The translations under genes and the position numbers were made by a program. From contig JACKPU010000001.1 of NCBI GenBank assembly GCA_024233285.1, positions 620,001 to 684,000 on the forward strand: a stretch of 64,000 nt of DNA, in the 5' to 3' direction. The notes beneath the pieces are model-generated. The model searched no databases, was not told the DNA's origin, and saw only the letters and a list, made by a program, of their open reading frames with translations. The DNA is from Opitutaceae bacterium. Its GTDB lineage: Bacteria; Verrucomicrobiota; Verrucomicrobiia; Opitutales; Opitutaceae. Positions 42,252 through 50,018 of the stretch are shown piece after piece. How positions within the stretch are numbered: position 1 is the stretch's first letter; every line of letters starts with the position of its first letter.

Positions 42252-43331
42252 ATGGCGCAAAAATCCGATGGCATGAACTATGCCCCGCAGGGCAAACCCC
42301 AACCGGTGGTGTCACCCGGCGAATTCGTCTACGCGGCGGCGCATCTCGACCACGGGCACATTTACGGTCAGTGCAACGGCTTGAATGAGGCGGGCGCGAC
42401 CCTGAAGTGGGTTTACGATCCGGACCCGGCGAAGGTGGAGGCGTTTCGCAAGGCGTATCCGCAGGTGCAAGTGGCGCGCAGCCTTGATGAAATTCTCGAT
42501 GATGCTGAAGTGAAGCTCGTGGCCGCGGCGGCGGTGCCCTGTGATCGCGGGCCGCTCGGGTGCAAAGTCATGCGCGCGGGCAAGGATTACTTCACGGACA
42601 AGACGCCGTTCACGCAGCTGGCGCAGTTGGAAGACGCGCGCGCGGTCGTGCAGGAAACGAGCCGCAAATACATGGTGTATTACAGCGAACGTCTCCACGT
42701 AGAGAGCGCGATGCATGCCGGCGATCTCGTGCACGGCGGCGCGATCGGGAAGGTCATTCAGGTGCTCGGCCTCGGGCCGCATCGTTTGAGCAAGCCGTCG
42801 CGTCCGGCCTGGTTCTTTGAAAAGGCGAAATACGGCGGCATTCTTTGCGACATCGGCAGCCACCAGTTCGAACAGTTTCTGTTCTACAGCGGCGCCACCG
42901 ATGCGACCGTGACCAATGCGGCGGTGGGCAACTACGCCAATCCGGACACGCCGGAACTCGAAGACTTCGGCGAGGCCTCGCTCGTCGGCAACAACGGCAC
43001 CTCGAATTACATCCGCGTGGATTGGTTTACACCGAACGGCCTGCGCACTTGGGGCGACGGTCGCACGATCATCCTCGGAACCAAGGGCTACATCGAGATG
43101 CGCAAATACATCGACGCCGGCCGCGACGCCGCGGGTGACAATCTGATCCTCGTCGATGATGCCGGCGAAACGTTTCTAAACCTCGCGGGTCAGGTCGGGT
43201 TTCGCTTCTTTGGCGAACTGATCCTCGACTGCCTCAATCGCACGGAGAAGGCGATGACCCAAGCGCATGCCTTCAAGGCGGCCGAGCTCTGTCTGAAGGC
43301 ACAAGCCGCGGCGCGGGTGATCAGTCCCTGA
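42252..43331 (+). CDS. Gfo/Idh/MocA-family oxidoreductase, divergent member
   Basis: 359 residues from the ATG at 42252 (another ATG follows 7 codons later). The usual N-terminal GxGxxG is replaced by 'FVYAAAHLDHGHIYGQ', as in a subgroup in which this first loop binds the cofactor differently. 'DYFTDKTPFTQLAQLEDAR' stands for the EKP region (TDKTP), and 'GGILCDIGSHQFEQFLFY' is the catalytic helix with Asp and His retained. Transcribed divergently from 41087-42136, so a shared control region of 115 bp lies between two paralogous enzymes. Function undetermined. Confidence 0.88.
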   Translation: MAQKSDGMNYAPQGKPQPVVSPGEFVYAAAHLDHGHIYGQCNGLNEAGATLKWVYDPDPAKVEAFRKAYPQVQVARSLDEILDDAEVKLVAAAAVPCDRGPLGCKVMRAGKDYFTDKTPFTQLAQLEDARAVVQETSRKYMVYYSERLHVESAMHAGDLVHGGAIGKVIQVLGLGPHRLSKPSRPAWFFEKAKYGGILCDIGSHQFEQFLFYSGATDATVTNAAVGNYANPDTPELEDFGEASLVGNNGTSNYIRVDWFTPNGLRTWGDGRTIILGTKGYIEMRKYIDAGRDAAGDNLILVDDAGETFLNLAGQVGFRFFGELILDCLNRTEKAMTQAHAFKAAELCLKAQAAARVISP

Positions 43332-43392
43332 CGGTCGGCGGCAGGCGATTTTCCGCGTTGTGAAATCGCGGCCGACGCGATTCGCTCGGGGC

Positions 43393-43863
43393 ATGGGATT
43401 TTTCTCCAGTGCTGAACCTTTGGCCGTGGGTGATGCGGCGCCCGCCGTGAGCGGTGTTACTGAAACGGGCACGCCGATCGCGCTGGCCGATTTTTATGCC
43501 GCCCAGACCTACACGCTGGTCTATTTTTATCCGAAGGCCGACACGCCGGGCTGCACCGCCCAAGGCTGCTCGCTGCGCGACGCCTACGCGGAACTGGCCG
43601 AACATGGCGTGGCGGTGATCGGGGTGAGCAATGACACACCCGCGGCGCAGAAAGCGTTCAAGGAGAAGTTCAACTTTCCGTTCACCCTGATTGCCGATTC
43701 CGACAAGACGGTGATCAAGGCCTTTGGCGTGCCCACGACGATGGGCTTTGCGAAGCGGCAGGCGTTTCTGATCAAGGCCGGGAAAATCATTTGGACGGAC
43801 TACAGCGCTTCCACCGCGGAACAGGCGGCCGATGTGATCAAAGTGATTCAGGCGCAGGCATAA
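43393..43863 (+). CDS. PrxQ/BCP-type peroxiredoxin, cytoplasmic
   Basis: 156 residues from the ATG at 43393; an upstream in-frame GTG is less likely. The thioredoxin-fold motif 'VYFYPKADTPGCTAQGCSLRD' in shortened form shows peroxidatic Cys in 'TPGCT' and a second Cys five residues later, the PrxQ alpha-helical resolving-cysteine pattern. It reduces hydroperoxides using thioredoxin. No signal peptide is present. The next gene is a paralogue with a lipoprotein signal, so the pair may protect two compartments. Confidence 0.93.
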   Translation: MGFFSSAEPLAVGDAAPAVSGVTETGTPIALADFYAAQTYTLVYFYPKADTPGCTAQGCSLRDAYAELAEHGVAVIGVSNDTPAAQKAFKEKFNFPFTLIADSDKTVIKAFGVPTTMGFAKRQAFLIKAGKIIWTDYSASTAEQAADVIKVIQAQA

Positions 43864-43911
43864 CGCGGGCGCCACTTGCCAAAGCGCGGGGCCTTGGTAA
43901 GCTGGCCGAGC

Positions 43912-44430
43912 ATGAAACTCCGCGCCCTCCTCGTCCTCGTTTCACTCTTCACGCTGGCTTGCAGTGCCAAGACCGGCGATCCGCTCAAGGTCGGTGATGA
44001 CGCCCCGGTGGCCTCCGCCTTGGATGAAACCGGCAGCTTGGTGAATCTCGCCGATGTTTACGCGAAGAGCACCTACACCATGGTTTACTTTTATCCCAAG
44101 GCCGGCACCTCCGGTTGCACGGCCCAAGGCTGCTCGCTACGCGATGCGTATGAAGAACTCACTGACAAAGGCGTGACCGTGGTCGGCGTCAGCACGGACA
44201 CCGTCGCGGCGCAGCGCGCGTTCAAGGGCGACCAGCGCTTCCCCTTCACCCTGCTGGCCGACACGGATAAGAAAGTGCTGCAGGCCTTTGGCGTGCCGAC
44301 CTACCCGGGCACCAACGCCGCGAAGCGGCAGGCGTTTCTGATCAAGGGCGGCAAGGTGGTCTGGGCGGATTACTCGGCGAGCACGAGCCAGCAGGCGGCG
44401 GACGTGCTCAAGGTGATTGCCGCGCAATAA
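43912..44430 (+). CDS. PrxQ/BCP-type peroxiredoxin, lipoprotein
   Basis: 172 residues from the ATG at 43912. 'LVLVSLFTLAC' is a lipoprotein signal with a plausible lipobox (T-L-A-C), so the enzyme should be membrane-anchored outside the cytoplasm. The active site 'GTSGCTAQGCSLRD' keeps both cysteines, with Ser in place of the usual Pro before the peroxidatic Gly-Cys. It starts 48 bp after the stop of the preceding peroxiredoxin gene and is closely related to it ('AKRQAFLIK' and 'ADYSAST' or 'TDYSAST' occur in both), so the pair arose by tandem duplication with later targeting change. Confidence 0.92.
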   Translation: MKLRALLVLVSLFTLACSAKTGDPLKVGDDAPVASALDETGSLVNLADVYAKSTYTMVYFYPKAGTSGCTAQGCSLRDAYEELTDKGVTVVGVSTDTVAAQRAFKGDQRFPFTLLADTDKKVLQAFGVPTYPGTNAAKRQAFLIKGGKVVWADYSASTSQQAADVLKVIAAQ

Positions 44431-44437
44431 TATGTAG

Positions 44438-44458
44438 GGCGGGATCGCCGGTCCCGCC
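44438..44458. terminator. REP-like hairpin between convergent genes, possible bidirectional terminator
   Basis: Arms GGCGGGA (44438-44444) and TCCCGCC (44452-44458), flanked by TGTA and TACA which extend the symmetry. It fills the 27-bp gap between convergent stop codons and its right arm touches the stop of the minus-strand gene. It is one more member of the intergenic palindrome family and could end transcription from both sides, though no long T-run follows. Confidence 0.55.
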
Positions 44459-45390
44459 TACAATTCGTCATCATCCACACCGGGGAGAATCCCGGCTCCG
44501 GGATCGCGTTGCACGCGTTGCACCCAGTCAACGAGGAGTGGTTCGGCGGCGATCAGCTCCGGCGGGAATGGGGCCGCCAGCAGGTCGATCGCCCGCATTT
44601 GGCCGTCGGCGGCGCGCACGAGATTGCGCGCGTGCAGGTCGGCCACGAGCCACGGCGCATTACGATGGAAAAACAGCCGCGGGTGATCGCGATGCGCCCG
44701 CAGGAAGCGCGCGGGAATGGGAATGAGCGCCGCGGGTTGCAGGCCGGAGGTATCGGCGCCGTCGGGCAGACAAGTGCCCAGGGTCTGCTTGGTGATGAGA
44801 ATGCCCTCGCGCCGGGTCACGCCGAGCACCTCCGTGGGCATGCCGCCGAGATGCAGGATGAGATCGAACTTTTCCAGCATGGCGCGGTAGCTGCCGTCGC
44901 TGGCCACGGCGTGCAGGGCAATGTCTTCGCCGCGATGAAACGCGAAGCTGCCGCCGATCCGGCCGTTTTCGCGCGGCATGAAAAACTTGTAGATTGAGTG
45001 ATCCGCCGCCTCGAACGCGGTGGCCTCGACGCCGCTGCTGATCGGGCGCAGGTGCGGCCCGGCTTCGCCGAGGAGATCCTCGACGTCGGGCGGAAAACCG
45101 AAGTCCTCCAAGGCGAGCAGCGGCAGAGTGGCGCGAAACGCGCGGGCCGCTTCATCCAGTTCGTGCCACAGCGGATCCGCCGCGGCGAGCAGGCTTACTT
45201 CGTCGGTTTCCCAGTGGACGAGGTCATCGTCCGGATCCGTGCCGATGCCGACGCGCGCCGCTGCCGCGACGAAACGATCGAGCGCTTCCAATCGTCGGCG
45301 GTGATCGTCGAGAAGCGCGCTTCGGTTGGCGTCGTCCGGGAGGCGTCCGCCTTGGATGCAGGTGGGTTGGCCGGTGAAGGGGTCTTGCAT
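44458..45390 (-). CDS. Kinase-like/polyvalent-associated domain protein, function unknown
   Basis: 310 residues from the ATG at 45390 (21 more codons are open upstream). Features reminiscent of a degenerate protein-kinase fold: 'GVEATAFEAADHSIYKFFMP' resembles a nucleotide loop followed by a strand Lys (shortened here), and the later 'LVADLHARNLVRAADGQMRAIDLL' region resembles a catalytic loop (DLHxxN) and a metal-binding Asp (shown split). Similar segments occur in 'polyvalent protein' associated domains of mobile elements. There is no signal or membrane segment. The N-terminal ~90 residues are helical and acidic. I cannot assign a substrate. Confidence 0.75.
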   Translation of the reverse strand: MQDPFTGQPTCIQGGRLPDDANRSALLDDHRRRLEALDRFVAAAARVGIGTDPDDDLVHWETDEVSLLAAADPLWHELDEAARAFRATLPLLALEDFGFPPDVEDLLGEAGPHLRPISSGVEATAFEAADHSIYKFFMPRENGRIGGSFAFHRGEDIALHAVASDGSYRAMLEKFDLILHLGGMPTEVLGVTRREGILITKQTLGTCLPDGADTSGLQPAALIPIPARFLRAHRDHPRLFFHRNAPWLVADLHARNLVRAADGQMRAIDLLAAPFPPELIAAEPLLVDWVQRVQRDPGAGILPGVDDDEL

Positions 45391-45558
45391 GAGTCCGCCA
45401 TGCGCGCAACGTCTGCGCGACCCGGCGGGAACGCAAAGCGTTTTTGCCGACAACTTATTCGCAAGCCTCGGTTTTCCTCAACGCGCCGGGGGCGGCGCGT
45501 CTCCATGGATGATGTCGGGGCCGGGGGCGCCCTCGCCGCGGATTTTCAACCGAATGGC

Positions 45559-46914
45559 TTAAACCGCGACCTCGTCCTCGGCGTCTTCGCTGGCGGCCGG
45601 TTTGATCGTGACGAGCACCTTGTCCACGCGGTGCCGGTCCATGTCCAAGACTTCGAAACGCAGATTCTCCCACTCAAAATGGTCGCCGGCCTTGGGGATG
45701 CGGCCGAACTGCGTGGTGACGAATCCGCCGAGGGTCTGGTAGTCGGCCTCGTCTTCGTGCGGCAGGTCGTCGTCCAGATTGATCAACTCCTTGAATTCGC
45801 CCACCGGCAGGGTGGCGTCGATCAACCAGGAACCGTCCTCGCGTTTGTGCGCGCCGGGAGGTTCGCGCGAGGGGCCATGGTCCGGCAGATCGCCGACGAT
45901 GGCCTCAAGCACGTCGATCAAAGTGACCAAGCCCTGGATCGCGCCGAACTCATCGGTGACGATGGCGATGTGCTTGCCGGTCTTCTTGAACTTCTCGAGC
46001 AGCTGGATGCCGGTCATCTTTTCCGAGACGGCGAGCGGCGGCACGAGCAGGTTCTTGAGCGGCGTGGGCAAACCGATGGCGGAGTGCGCCCAGAGGGACT
46101 TGACCGAGACGAGACCGACGACTTGGTCGCGCGTGCGCTGGTAAACGGGAAAATAGGAGTGGCCGCTGGTGACGATCTTGCGCCAGTTGACGTCGTCGGG
46201 ATCGTCGAGGTTGAGGAAGACGATCTTCGGGCGCGGCGTCATCAACTCGGTGACGGGGTAGTCGTCGAGCTCAAGCACGCTTTCGACCATCTCCTTTTCG
46301 GCGCGTTTGAAGACGCCGGCGTGAAGGCCCTGTTCGACCAGGTTGCGCACCTCGTCGTCACCCACGGTGTCGGCGGCGGAACGCGGTTTGAGGCGGAGCA
46401 ATTTGCCGACGAGATTCTGGGCGACTTCGAAAAGAAACAGCACCGGTGTCGTCAATCGCGTGAGCGTGTGCAGGGTGCCGGCGAGCTGTTTGAGCACCGC
46501 CTCCGGATGGGCGACCGCGATGCGCTTGGGCACGAGTTCACCGAAAACCAGCAGAAAGAAAGTCAGGCCCAGGGACACGAGGGCAAACGCGAGCGGTCCA
46601 GCCCAGATATCGAACGGGGATTGTTCGCCGATCCAGGCCGCAATGGGGCGGTAAAAACGCAGGCCGCCCATGACGCCGGCGATGATGCCGGTCAGGGTCA
46701 GCCAAAACTGCACGAGACCCAGCAGGCGGGCGGGATGTTGAATCAGCCCCAGGGCGCGGGTGGCGGATACGCTGCCATCCAGAGACTCGCGCTCGATGAC
46801 GGATTTGCGAGCGGAGACCACGGCGGTTTCCGCCATGGCAAGCAGCCCGTTGGTCAAAGCCAGCAGGCAAAGGATGGTGAGTTCAAGCGGGTGGCTGAAC
46901 ATGAAAGACCGCAC
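45559..46914 (-). CDS. CNNM/HlyC-CorC-type membrane protein (DUF21-CBS-CorC_HlyC)
   Basis: 451 residues. The N-terminal DUF21 region has three to four membrane helices ('LTILCLLALTNGLLAMAETA', 'LGLVQFWLTLTGIIAGVMGG', 'LAFALVSLGLTFFLLVFGEL' with the conserved 'GELVPKRIA'). A CBS pair follows ('VTELMTPRPKIVFLNLD' and 'HIAIVTDEFGAIQGLVTLID'), then a C-terminal CorC_HlyC domain ('YQTLGGFVTTQFGRIP'). The family is linked to Mg2+/Co2+ efflux and is often misnamed hemolysin. An alternative start at residue 5 (MFSHP) is possible. It is transcribed alone. Confidence 0.94.
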   Translation of the reverse strand: MRSFMFSHPLELTILCLLALTNGLLAMAETAVVSARKSVIERESLDGSVSATRALGLIQHPARLLGLVQFWLTLTGIIAGVMGGLRFYRPIAAWIGEQSPFDIWAGPLAFALVSLGLTFFLLVFGELVPKRIAVAHPEAVLKQLAGTLHTLTRLTTPVLFLFEVAQNLVGKLLRLKPRSAADTVGDDEVRNLVEQGLHAGVFKRAEKEMVESVLELDDYPVTELMTPRPKIVFLNLDDPDDVNWRKIVTSGHSYFPVYQRTRDQVVGLVSVKSLWAHSAIGLPTPLKNLLVPPLAVSEKMTGIQLLEKFKKTGKHIAIVTDEFGAIQGLVTLIDVLEAIVGDLPDHGPSREPPGAHKREDGSWLIDATLPVGEFKELINLDDDLPHEDEADYQTLGGFVTTQFGRIPKAGDHFEWENLRFEVLDMDRHRVDKVLVTIKPAASEDAEDEVAV

Positions 46915-47294
46915 CGTAGCCCATCGCGCCGCCGGTGCAACTCTTCATCCACGCCGGTTGGGCTTGGAATTCCGGCGGTCGAAGGGCACGGTGCAACTCT
47001 TCATCGGCGGTTTGTGCGGACGCGGCTTTATAGTCAGCTACCGGCAAATCGGTCATTCCCGACGTTCATTTTTCGCCGCTTAGGTTTGGCCTGCGGCGCT
47101 AGAGTTGCGTTCGCCATATTGGCCGCAAGGCAGTTGCACCAGGTCTTCAACCCAACTCCTTGAAACGTTCTGCAATCAACACGATCCATCGCGCCACATA
47201 AAGGCTGTTAACTTGATCTTGTTCACTTTTTGCGAAGAGAGCATCCAAATTGACAAATAGCCATAGTTTTTCATTTTATATCAATTCTTTCCTT
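46915..47294. other. 380-bp intergenic region with a direct repeat and a candidate promoter
   Basis: No gene is seen here. It contains the left copy of a ~51-bp direct repeat (46954-47004) whose other copy lies at 48114-48165, plus a short internal repeat GGTGCAACTCTTCAT at 46934-46948 and 46990-47004. The right part is AT-rich, with TTGACA at 47250-47255 and TTATAT about twenty bases further on, a possible sigma-70 promoter for the secreted protein gene at 47295. Confidence 0.5.
46954..47004. repeat. Direct repeat, left copy (flanks the Ala-rich secreted protein gene)
   Basis: The sequence from CCGGTTGGGCTTGGAAT through GGTCGAAGGGCACGGTGCA to TTCAT matches 48114-48165 with only one substitution and a small indel. 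The two copies enclose the gene 47295-47987. Confidence 0.85.
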
Positions 47295-47987
47295 ATGAAC
47301 GATATAAAAACTCGCCTTCTGATCCTATCCGCTATTTTTGCCCTGCTCGTTTCACCCGCCCTTGCCCAAGAAGCGTTGCCCGAACTTCCAGCCGAGGTGC
47401 AAGCGGCGTTTGACGCGGCAAACGGTGATTTGGGAGTGTTGGCTGGGATCGCCATTCGATTCCCCCAGAATGCTGCCGCTATTGCTCAACGATATGCGCG
47501 GGCGAATCCAACCAAGGCCGCCGAAGTCGCGGCTACGATCGCCAAGGCGGTGCCCGCGCAAGCAGTGTCAATCGTCTCTGCCGTGGTTAAGGAGACCCCC
47601 ACGGTTGATGCTGCAGCTGTCATTGTGGCCTCGGTCTTGGCGGCAACCGGTAACACCAACAATAGTCAGCTTGGCTTTCAGAGAAGTATTAGCGGTGCTG
47701 CAATTGCGAGCCTTCCGGCCTCGGTCAAGACTCCCAGCGAACTGAAAACTTTTGTTACGATTGTCACCCAAGCCACAGGGGTTTCGGCATCAGGGATCAG
47801 AATGGGTGCTTCTGACGGCTCGGGGGTCGGTATTGTAGTGATTAATCGTGCAACCGCCGACGCAAGTAGGGTGGGTTCAGCCGTCACCGCGACTAGCGCA
47901 GTGGTTACAGTAGCGAACACGACCGAAGTAGTAGAGTTTGTAGATGTTGAAGTCCCGACCGACAATTTGGTCGTCAGCCCCACGTAA
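47295..47987 (+). CDS. Secreted alanine/valine-rich protein, unrecognised
   Basis: 230 residues from the ATG at 47295, chosen because it gives a clean signal peptide ('LLILSAIFALLVSPALAQ'). The mature part has short helical repeats rich in Ala, Val and Thr ('AAEVAATIAKAVPAQAVSIV', 'VVKETPTVDAAAVIVASVLA'), then a Ser/Thr/Val-rich C-terminal half ending '...VEVPTDNLVVSPT'. No Cys residues and no known domain are seen. Codon use is less GC-biased than in neighbours and the gene is bounded by a direct repeat, both hints of later insertion. No function is proposed. Confidence 0.75.
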   Translation: MNDIKTRLLILSAIFALLVSPALAQEALPELPAEVQAAFDAANGDLGVLAGIAIRFPQNAAAIAQRYARANPTKAAEVAATIAKAVPAQAVSIVSAVVKETPTVDAAAVIVASVLAATGNTNNSQLGFQRSISGAAIASLPASVKTPSELKTFVTIVTQATGVSASGIRMGASDGSGVGIVVINRATADASRVGSAVTATSAVVTVANTTEVVEFVDVEVPTDNLVVSPT

Positions 47988-48113
47988 TATATAATCGCTC
48001 GGGCCACGCAGGACGAACCAGCGCTCGGGTCGGCTAACAGGAGAGGCCTAGCGACTGCCAGTTAATCTGCGTTCGGTTTTTTTACTTTATCAGAACGATT
48101 GAGCGGGCACCAA

Positions 48114-48165
48114 CCGGTTGGGCTTGGAATACCGGCGGTCGAAGGGCACGGTGCACTCTGTTCAT
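48114..48165. repeat. Direct repeat, right copy (upstream of and touching the K+ channel start codon)
   Basis: Counterpart of 46954-47004. It ends at the channel gene's ATG (48164), so it probably corresponds to the original promoter/leader region of that gene, copied or carried to the left side. Confidence 0.85.
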
Positions 48166-49870
48166 GAAAGCCCTCTTGGCCGTAGTCTCATCGTTTTTGG
48201 AAAGCCGCACCAGCCGGTCCAACCTGCTGGCTTTGTTCAAGTTGCTCGCGGTGCTCTTCCTGCTGATCGCGGTATACAGCACGGCGTTTCACTACCTCAT
48301 GGCGCACGAGGGGCAGGCGCACACATGGATGACGGGCGTTTATTGGACGCTGACGGTGATGTCCACGTTGGGGTTCGGCGACATCACGTTTCACACCGAC
48401 CTGGGCCGCGGATTTTCGATCATGGTGCTGATGACCGGCGTGGTGTTCCTGCTCGTGCTACTGCCATTCACCTTCATCGAGTTCTTCTATGCGCCGTGGA
48501 TGAAGGCGCAGGCCCGGGCGCAGGCGCCGCGCGAACTGCCACCGGAGACCAGCCGGCATGTCCTGCTCACCCGCCACGGTCCGATCACCAAATACCTGAT
48601 CAAACTCCTGCGCCGGCATCACTATGATTTCTATATTCTCGCGCCGACGCTGGCCGAAGCCTTGGAACTGCATGAGCAGAACCTGCCGGTGGCGCTGGGC
48701 GAGTTCAACGATCCCGAGACGTATCGCCGCCTGCGGGTGCCGCAGGCGGCGATGGTCGTCACCACGCGCAGCGATATCATCAACACCAACGTCGCGTTCA
48801 CCGTGCGTGAGGTGAGTGACAGCGTGCCGGTGGTGGCCACGGCGACCAGCGATTCCGGCCGGGATGCGCTGGAACTGGCCGGGGCCAGCAAAGTGCTGCA
48901 ACTCGAGCACATGATGGGTCAGGCGCTGGCCCGCCGCGTGATCGATCGCGACGCGTCGGCCCACTTGATCGGCGAGCTCGAAGGGCTGCACATTGCCGAG
49001 GCGAGTGTGGCCGGCACCCCGCTCGTTGGCATCACGCTGGCTTCATCAAGTTTGCGCGCGCGCACCGGGGTCAGCGTGGTGGGGTATTGGGATCACGGTG
49101 TGTTCAAACCCTCGCAGGCGGAGAGCGTCATGGCGCCCAACACCATTCTCGTGCTTGCGGGCACGCCGGCGCAGATCAAGAGCTACAACGATCAGGTCAA
49201 TTGCCGCGACACCGTGGACAGTTACGTCGTGATCATCGGCAGCGGGCGGGTCGGCCGCGCGACGTCGGCCGCCCTTACCGAGCGCAAGATCGACTGGCAC
49301 ATCATCGAACAGTTGCCCGAGCGCGTGCGCGAGCCGCAGCGCACGACCATCGGCGACGCGGCCAAGCTGGAAGTGATGGTCGAGGCCGGCGTGCGCAAGG
49401 CCTCTTCAATTCTCATCACCACCCACGACGACGACACCAACATCTACCTGACGATCCTCTACCGGCGGCTGCGGCCCAACGTGCAGATAATCAGTCGTTG
49501 CGCGAACGAACACAACGTGCAGACGCTGCACCGCGCCGGCGCCGACCTCGTGCTCTCCTACGCGTCGATGGGTGCCAACTCGATCTTCAACGAACTGCGC
49601 GGCAGCGACAGCCTGCTGCTCGCCGAAGGCGTCAATCTGTTTCCCGTGCGCGTTCCCGCCGGCTTGGCGGGGAAGACCATCCGCGATTCCGCCATTCGCC
49701 CCGAGACCGGTTGCACGATCATCGCGGTTGGCCAGAAGGCGAATCGTGCCATCAATCCGCCGCCCGACACCGAACTGCAACTTGGTGCGGAAATCCTGCT
49801 CGTCGGCACGCTGGAGGCTGAGGAACGATTCTACGACCGCTTCATGCCGGGCGAACGGCGCAAAGCCTGA
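48164..49870 (+). CDS. Two-TM potassium channel with two RCK (TrkA_N/TrkA_C) domains
   Basis: 568 residues. Two membrane helices (~25-45 and ~85-107) flank a pore helix and selectivity filter 'TLGFGD' (68-73). The cytoplasmic part has two RCK units: the first begins 'SRHVLLTRHGPITKYLIKLL' and the second 'VVIIGSGRVGRATSAALTER' with a complete GxGxxG. TrkA_C-type segments ('VAGTPLVGITLASSSLRART' and 'LAGKTIRDSAIRPETGCTII') follow each. It is a ligand-gated K+ channel of the Kch/MthK type; the first RCK lacks a good dinucleotide motif, so only the second is likely to bind NAD(H). It is transcribed alone. Confidence 0.93.
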   Translation: MKALLAVVSSFLESRTSRSNLLALFKLLAVLFLLIAVYSTAFHYLMAHEGQAHTWMTGVYWTLTVMSTLGFGDITFHTDLGRGFSIMVLMTGVVFLLVLLPFTFIEFFYAPWMKAQARAQAPRELPPETSRHVLLTRHGPITKYLIKLLRRHHYDFYILAPTLAEALELHEQNLPVALGEFNDPETYRRLRVPQAAMVVTTRSDIINTNVAFTVREVSDSVPVVATATSDSGRDALELAGASKVLQLEHMMGQALARRVIDRDASAHLIGELEGLHIAEASVAGTPLVGITLASSSLRARTGVSVVGYWDHGVFKPSQAESVMAPNTILVLAGTPAQIKSYNDQVNCRDTVDSYVVIIGSGRVGRATSAALTERKIDWHIIEQLPERVREPQRTTIGDAAKLEVMVEAGVRKASSILITTHDDDTNIYLTILYRRLRPNVQIISRCANEHNVQTLHRAGADLVLSYASMGANSIFNELRGSDSLLLAEGVNLFPVRVPAGLAGKTIRDSAIRPETGCTIIAVGQKANRAINPPPDTELQLGAEILLVGTLEAEERFYDRFMPGERRKA

Positions 49871-49967
49871 TCACCGCATCCCTGGGCCGATGCCCAGAAG
49901 CGGGCATCAGGTTTTCAGGGAGCTTCACGCAGAGGCGCAGAGACGCGGAGGAAGAATTTAGAATCCA

Positions 49968-50006
49968 TGAAACCAGAAGGTCGGAGTTCGTGGCTTTCTG
50001 GTTTCA
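49968..50006. terminator. Hairpin between convergent genes
   Basis: Arms TGAAACCAGAA (49968-49978) and TTCTGGTTTCA (49996-50006) form an 11-bp perfect stem with a 17-base loop in the gap between the K+ channel and deacetylase stop codons. A nearby GCAGAGGCGCAGAGACGCG stretch (~49930-49948) is a common dispersed repeat type. The hairpin may end both transcripts. Confidence 0.5.
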
Positions 50007-50018
50007 GAATTATCGTCC

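Noticed and set aside
42137..42274. 46-residue N-terminal extension of the Gfo/Idh protein ending at 41087
   Set aside because: The extension crosses the divergent promoter region and precedes a standard Rossmann start at 42136.
44458..45390. Phage or plasmid origin based on polyvalent-like motifs
   Set aside because: Flanking genes are ordinary chromosomal genes and no phage structural or replication genes are present.
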